Below are positions 16,001 through 19,056 of a DNA stretch of 19,056 nucleotides, piece after piece. Each line of letters begins with the position of its first letter. Position 1 is the first letter of the stretch. The notes beneath the pieces were generated by a model. It had not been told where the DNA came from and searched no databases. It worked only from the letters and a program-made list of their open reading frames with translations. The DNA is from Euryarchaeota archaeon RBG_13_57_23 (lineage in GTDB: Archaea > Thermoplasmatota > Thermoplasmata > UBA10834): contig MGVW01000034.1 in assembly GCA_001800675.1 (NCBI GenBank), positions 1 to 19,056 of the forward strand, in the 5' to 3' direction. Both the position numbers and the translations under genes were made by a program.

Positions 16001-17066
16001 ATTCTGGTCGCTGCCGTCAGAGCTGCCAGACCCGAACGCCTATCTCATGGTCAGCGTCGAGTGGGAAGAGCTTCCCACGGACATCAACGTCCATGTGCTC
16101 GCGCCTGTCGCCACTGACCCAGAGAACTCCTGGCAGGACGTGTTCGACTCGCCGCTCGGACCCGGATACCTGGAGCAGAGGATAGTGTCGAGCGACGAGA
16201 GGTACATGGGCGCTGGCATCTTCGGAGTGTTCACGAACACTGGTGGGTCAAAGGAGGTCGTCGCGGCGCCCTTGGGCGCATACGAGACCGCCATGGGAAT
16301 GCCGGCTGCGTTCGCGATTGTGACGAGGTGTCCGATCATATCCGGCGATTCGGCCTCGGAAACGTTCTACGGACAGACGAAGTGGGTCGTGATGAACGAC
16401 TATCAGCCGAGAGAGATCAACGTCGAGATAGACATCTCCGAAGGTGACATGACCACAGGCACGATCCCCGCGTGGTACGACATCACCGTTGACGGGATGA
16501 TCGCAGCTGCCGGAGGCGGAGTCGACCCAATGATCAGCACGACCTGGGACATGGAGCCAATCTACCAGGACGTCCTGACCTCGAACTTCGACGCGGACCT
16601 CGCGAACGCGGTGTACACGCGTGCGATAACCGTCCAATCCGCGAGCATATTGACGGTCTCCGTATGGGAGGTAGCCGACTGCCCAGACATCGACCTGGCG
16701 CTCTGGTACGACGCGAACATGAACGGAATAGCGGACGACGCGACCTATTGGTATGTGGGAACGGGCGGCTCGAGCGAGAGCTTGACCCTGAGAGCTCCGG
16801 CAGATGGCCAGTACCTGGTGAAGGTGCTCGGATATACTGTCACAGGTGAGCCCGGATACTTCGGCCTGACCGTCCTGCAGGGCATCCAGGGAGCATCCAT
16901 TGCCTCGGTGGACCTTGAGCCAGAGGTAGGCACGGGAATGCACGCGTTCAATGTCATGTTTGCGGTGCCAGCCGTGCCCGGCGTATATGTCGGAGCCGCG
17001 ACCTTCGGGTTCATGGGCGCCAACGACATGTTCAGCATACCGGTGGTTCTGACGGTCGTCGAATAG
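13089..17066 (+). CDS. Secreted subtilisin-like (S8) protease, unanchored paralogue of the upstream gene (1325 aa)
   Basis: Residues 1-27 are a signal peptide (basic start, then L-G-L-V-L-I-M-L-A-T-S). A propeptide-like region follows (about 75-140). Catalytic residues are D189 (A-V-I-D-D-G), H403 (T-H-G-T-M-T-S-S), oxyanion N503 (S-S-G-N-G-G-P) and S602 (G-T-S-H-A-T-P). The same kind of large insertion lies between Asp and His (214 residues). The downstream beta domains align with the first protease to the shared F-G-F-M-G-A-x-D-M-F-S-I, after which this protein ends (V-V-L-T-V-V-E). It therefore lacks the Ig-like repeats, coiled coil and membrane anchor. It has two calcium-loop-like motifs, D-L-N-G-N-G-R-M-D (795-803) and D-A-N-M-N-G-I-A-D (1208-1216, in a PPC-like module), which are degenerate in the paralogue. 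The DNA shares a 30-nt identical run with the first gene (13674-13703 versus 7852-7881), so this is a tandem duplication. It is likely exported and either released or held by partners such as the anchored protease. Confidence 0.93.
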   Translation: MNAILRKAGMSLGLVLIMLATSFTVAASGMDGSEQVSATDGVGDGDLDALLGASAGILDPALESSIAQSNELQTVYVVVSDVEAANSVLTSFGHDTIKGKLLSGVPAVRMMELEPATIMALAKSDGVIKVMKYEQPATEPTNLELARESYSSLTVPPATEDYDVNYVHGAVASWESGFTGEGVKLAVIDDGFDMAHPDLQGQQARHEFGPYEGWPIAYEDYGAYRWAEGKIGGWIADTTTQIPAENGAHIWFDGEMYMVMGLMDAKGNEVTSVSGVYHLGYHPDPTLEALWGGAVAVLVVDTVTAGVYDTVYVDVMRDFDFTNDKACTKGDEISYFDSYDSTTGAPSHVWNGGDGYADYSGGMIYWISDGVNVYPASDWIYGADFLAGSGDAVGFIGAFAGTHGTMTSSSAIATGVTMGGQLGGMAPDAKLICIPFTGSTVNAWMFAQFGADGILGTGDEATLVSNSYGWSDTAVDAGYQLMDMIATTISLSGPTLWFWSSGNGGPGYGTVHSITDVTSVHVGAGTTMQYRYLLGYEPAPGYQKWGDVAPFSNSGPGRNGKLNSEIIASGMYSLEPNPLNVANELGTIGDGSMHFQVGSGTSHATPTAAGGAALGYQAFVAVHGELPQKDVAKAMLLAAADDMHSDPFKQGVGWLNAKTYTDMMSESAGTASLASGAVFSTSVLYPGGVNGQKYETFPNFVLPGQEVVELVTTYNFGTEPVTVDIAPELLLKSYEETVTVMTKKKGDVFVDVTNMIPATTDLVKITMYMPFAQFDPEMDYTSNVEYWLEVHDWVDLNGNGRMDVSAKRWELFRYTVDGSDCNANQVTIKDPIERTTDGLIVRVRAITPAKDIQVSLQLDCYELQAFPWMKVREAGATEWSSSISVEVPAMGTTTWEALVSVPLDAKIGSYGAAIYITDGSRVQSMPVVINVPATDYEFEFGGESSFDTPYNNDVTGVSDKYWRFEVGDWRIFWSLPSELPDPNAYLMVSVEWEELPTDINVHVLAPVATDPENSWQDVFDSPLGPGYLEQRIVSSDERYMGAGIFGVFTNTGGSKEVVAAPLGAYETAMGMPAAFAIVTRCPIISGDSASETFYGQTKWVVMNDYQPREINVEIDISEGDMTTGTIPAWYDITVDGMIAAAGGGVDPMISTTWDMEPIYQDVLTSNFDADLANAVYTRAITVQSASILTVSVWEVADCPDIDLALWYDANMNGIADDATYWYVGTGGSSESLTLRAPADGQYLVKVLGYTVTGEPGYFGLTVLQGIQGASIASVDLEPEVGTGMHAFNVMFAVPAVPGVYVGAATFGFMGANDMFSIPVVLTVVE

Positions 17067-17075
17067 ACGAAAGGC

Positions 17076-17105
17076 CAAACCCCTTCCACTCACATTTTTT
17101 CATTT
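17076..17105 (+). terminator. Probable T-rich terminator after the second protease gene
   Basis: CAAACCCCTTC (17076-17086) and then TTTTTT-CATTT (17095-17105) begin 9 nt past the stop. The 11-mer is identical to one after the first protease gene. The run also lies downstream of the convergent tRNA gene, but T runs on this strand serve the protease transcript. Confidence 0.5.
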
Positions 17106-17148
17106 CCATGCGTGAGCGGAGGCACTGAAGAGCAAAACAAAAGAGAAG

Positions 17149-17220
17149 AGCCACTGGAGGGAATCGAACCCTCGACCTACGCCTTACCAAGGCGTCGCTA
17201 TACCTCTAAGCCACAGTGGC
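17149..17220 (-). tRNA. tRNA-Thr (anticodon GGU)
   Basis: Read on the minus strand it folds as a full cloverleaf. The acceptor stem is GCCACTG/CAGTGGC, and the anticodon stem is ACGCC/GGCGT around loop TTGGTAA. The T arm is GAGGG-TTCGAAT-CCCTC. The D arm is short (GCT/AGC plus a U-U mismatch, loop with GG). The anticodon GGT (plus-strand ACC at 17186-17188) reads ACC and ACU threonine codons. The base after the acceptor is T (17149), matching the U73 discriminator expected of archaeal tRNA-Thr. CCA is not encoded. No intron is seen. Confidence 0.95.
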
Positions 17221-17230
17221 CTGCTGTTGT

Positions 17231-17301
17231 CTGGCGCAAGGCATCTTGACCTTCATATTAAAAGCTTCTCCGGTCAAGTCTATCATCGCGCCTTGCGCCA
17301 G
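17231..17301. repeat. Nested perfect inverted repeats bracketing the tRNA promoter
   Basis: CTGGCGCAAGGC (17231-17242) is the exact reverse complement of GCCTTGCGCCAG (17290-17301). Inside lies a second pair, CTTGACC (17245-17251) and GGTCAAG (17272-17278). The centre holds the AT-rich element likely to be the tRNA TATA box. The whole unit is 71 bp, with no coding potential. It could be a cruciform-forming element, an operator pair, or the remnant of a tiny mobile element. Confidence 0.7.
17252..17264 (-). promoter_or_regulatory. Putative TATA box of tRNA-Thr
   Basis: On the minus strand CTTTTAATATGAA lies about 39 nt before the tRNA 5' end. That allows a start site roughly 13 nt upstream of the mature tRNA. 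Confidence 0.5.
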
Positions 17302-17380
17302 TAATGACCCAGCACCATATATGCACCTTGCTCCAATCGTGCCAACAACGACCTATTGTCCTGGAGCGAGCCATCCGCTT

Positions 17381-17390
17381 ACTTTATTAC
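17381..17390 (+). promoter_or_regulatory. TATA box of rqcH
   Basis: ACTTTATTAC is centred about 28 nt before ATG 17414, which has no ribosome binding site. A leaderless transcript is expected. An imperfect inverted repeat (GCTCCA 17330-17335 and TGGAGC 17362-17367) lies just upstream. Confidence 0.5.
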
Positions 17391-17413
17391 TGACACATTG
17401 ATTTCTTCGTTCA

Positions 17414-19056
17414 ATGAAGGAGTCCGAAAGCAGCTACGACGTGACCGCCTCGGTCAAGGAGCTCCAGACCTTGGTCGGAGGCCGCGTTGACAAGGTATAC
17501 CACCCGGATCTGGGTCATCTTGTGCTAGTCGTCAGGAGCCCGAGCGAGGGTAAGTTCTACGTCCATTTCTTAGTGGGACGTTGGCTGTATGTTTCGGAGA
17601 ACAGCGATGAGATGCCGGCCCAGCCCTCGGATTTCGCAATGATGCTACGGAAGCGGATAGCGAATGCCAGGATTGTCGAAGTACGACAACAGGGATTCGA
17701 CAGAATCGCGGTCATATCGCTCGAGAAGGAGAACAGATACGACCTCGTTCTCGAACTGTTCGGAGACGGCAATGTGATCCTCGTTCAGGACGGCACCATA
17801 GTCCAGCCACTGACGAGCCACACCTGGAAGCACAGGGACGTCCGGGCGCGGAGGGAGTTCTCGTTTCCTCCGCCTGTACCTGTTCCGATGACGATGCAGC
17901 CAAGGGATCTACTCACATTGCTGAGCGCATCGGACACCGACCTGGTCAGAACCCTAGCTACGAAGCTGAACATAGGCGGGCGCTACAGCGAGGAGATTTG
18001 CGCACGAGCTGGGATTGACAAGAAGAAGTTGTCGAAGGACATCGATGAGGCCTCTTCGAAGAGAGTTCTGGAGTTGATCAACTCTCTGAGGAACGAGGTA
18101 TTGCAGTCGGTTCAGGGGTTCATAGTCCTGAAAGGGGAATCCGTCGAGGACGTTGTCCCAGTGAGGTTGAGCATATACGAGGGCCTTGTCCACGAGGATT
18201 TCCAATCCTACTCACGGGCAGTCGAATCATATGCATCTAGGATTCCGAAGAAGCAAGTGGAGGAGCGCAAGGAGTCCCGGCTCGAACTCGAACGGCTTCA
18301 ACGAAAACTGGCACAGCAGGAGAACGCTGTGATCGCCCTTCAGGACCATGCTCGCGAGACGCAGCTGCACGGAGACTACCTCTTCACGAACTACGAGGAT
18401 GTCGACAGAGTGCTCACGATGGCGAAGGATCGGCTCGCGGAGGACAGGCCTCTCACCGACCTACCGGGATTCCTCTCGTTCGACCGCAAATCTTCTGTCA
18501 TGAAGGTCCTGATAAAGACGATCCAAGTGGAACTGAATCCGAAAGGCACCGTCCAGTCGAACGCCCAGACATACTACGAGGGAGCAAAGAAGGCCCGACA
18601 GAAGCTCGAGGGAGTGCTCACCGCTCTCGACCAGGCAAAGAAGGAGATTGACAACCTCAAGAAGAGCGAGGCTGCAAGAGAGCCTTCAGGGAAGAAGAAG
18701 CTCGCGCCCACGAAGCGCTTCTGGTTCGAGCGCTTTAGATGGTTCATTTCAAGTGAAGGAGCCATTGTCCTCGGAGGCAAGGATGCGAAAAGCAACGATA
18801 TGCTGGTCAAGAAGCATCTCGTCCCCGGCGACCGATATGCGCATGCCGATGTCCATGGGGCACCGAGCGTGGTTGTGAAGATGAGAGAGGGAGCCACGGA
18901 AGCGACACTGCACGAAGCCTGCGAATTTGCGGTCGCGACCTCCAGAGCATGGAACGCCAACATCGGTTCGGCAGCTGGTTACTGGGTGCTCCCCGAGCAG
19001 GTCAGCAAGACCCCCGAGAGCGGAGAGTATCTCGCGAAAGGTGCCTTCGTGATCAG
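17414..19056 (+). CDS. rqcH: RqcH/NEMF (NFACT) family ribosome-associated quality control protein, 3' end outside window
   Basis: The frame is open from ATG 17414 to the window edge (547 codons), so the C-terminal part is missing. RqcH binds the obstructed large ribosomal subunit with its peptidyl-tRNA; bacterial and probably archaeal members add C-terminal alanine tails. The NFACT-N domain begins near residue 8 (Y-D-V-T-A-S-V-K-E-L...G-G-R-V-D-K-V-Y). The D96-R97 pair in G-F-D-R-I-A matches the DR pair needed for tailing in bacterial RqcH (D97/R98 in Bacillus subtilis). Charged helical, coiled-coil-like segments lie around residues 275-330 and 385-425. An NFACT-R domain starts near 435: F-R-W-F-I-S-S-E-G, then G-G-K-D-A-K-S-N-D and H-A-D-V-H-G-A-P-S. 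It is transcribed away from the tRNA-Thr gene. Confidence 0.93.
   Translation, partial: MKESESSYDVTASVKELQTLVGGRVDKVYHPDLGHLVLVVRSPSEGKFYVHFLVGRWLYVSENSDEMPAQPSDFAMMLRKRIANARIVEVRQQGFDRIAVISLEKENRYDLVLELFGDGNVILVQDGTIVQPLTSHTWKHRDVRARREFSFPPPVPVPMTMQPRDLLTLLSASDTDLVRTLATKLNIGGRYSEEICARAGIDKKKLSKDIDEASSKRVLELINSLRNEVLQSVQGFIVLKGESVEDVVPVRLSIYEGLVHEDFQSYSRAVESYASRIPKKQVEERKESRLELERLQRKLAQQENAVIALQDHARETQLHGDYLFTNYEDVDRVLTMAKDRLAEDRPLTDLPGFLSFDRKSSVMKVLIKTIQVELNPKGTVQSNAQTYYEGAKKARQKLEGVLTALDQAKKEIDNLKKSEAAREPSGKKKLAPTKRFWFERFRWFISSEGAIVLGGKDAKSNDMLVKKHLVPGDRYAHADVHGAPSVVVKMREGATEATLHEACEFAVATSRAWNANIGSAAGYWVLPEQVSKTPESGEYLAKGAFVI

Noticed and set aside
16248..17093. 281-aa minus-strand open frame at the end of the second protease
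   Set aside because: Antisense to conserved beta domains shared by both proteases; no supporting signals.
17149..17301. tRNA plus inverted repeats as an integration site with an integrated element
   Set aside because: No integrase, no duplicated tRNA end and no foreign gene block is visible nearby.
17216..17401. 61-aa plus-strand open frame over the inverted repeats
   Set aside because: It starts inside the tRNA gene, spans the palindromes, and has no ribosome site or protein-like features.

Overview
The window looks archaeal, most likely a moderately GC-rich euryarchaeon; Thermoplasmatota is my guess from style, not something the sequence proves. The evidence is as follows. TATA-like boxes lie about 25-30 nt upstream of several starts that have no leader (a DtxR-type regulator, ftsZ, rqcH). 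Other genes have Shine-Dalgarno sites of the GGAGG/GAGG type. A tRNA-Thr gene has no encoded CCA and a U discriminator. FtsZ, an RqcH/NEMF-type protein and giant secreted proteins with a C-terminal membrane anchor are all present.

Left part (1-4089, + strand). The 3' most of a radical SAM/SPASM enzyme (AhbC/AhbD/NirJ-like) is followed by a 59-residue protein of unknown function. Next comes an iron-uptake operon. A DtxR-type repressor with a FeoA/SH3-like C-terminal domain is transcribed from a promoter containing a palindromic DtxR-like operator, and is followed directly by feoB. The feoB G1 motif only makes sense if translation starts at a CTG codon 5 nt after a strong ribosome binding site. 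ATG/GTG/TTG-only gene calling therefore loses the first 10 residues, including most of the P-loop.

Middle (4099-6955, - strand). ftsZ converges on feoB with a 9-bp gap. Upstream of ftsZ lies a DASS/SLC13-type sodium-coupled anion transporter with a degenerate first substrate/Na+ motif. A strong GC-rich hairpin separates the two genes. An AT-rich intergenic region of about 280 bp (6956-7236) then separates the minus-strand block from a plus-strand block.

Right-centre (7237-17066, + strand). Two tandem, paralogous, secreted subtilisin-like (S8) proteases fill half of the window. Both keep the Asp/His/Asn/Ser catalytic set and carry a very large insertion (about 205-215 residues) between Asp and His. 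They align from signal peptide to a final beta domain. The first (1887 aa) continues into Ig-like repeats, a sequon-decorated coiled-coil stalk, one membrane helix and a charged cytoplasmic tail. The second (1325 aa) stops where these would begin. The pair looks like a stalk-mounted surface protease plus a released or partner protease. It recalls the tetrabrachion/STABLE protease arrangement of Staphylothermus, but with stalk and protease in one chain. This is the most interesting system here.

Right end (17149-19056). A tRNA-Thr(GGU) gene lies on the minus strand, with nested perfect inverted repeats bracketing its putative promoter. The 5' 547 codons of rqcH (ribosome-associated quality control) run off the window.
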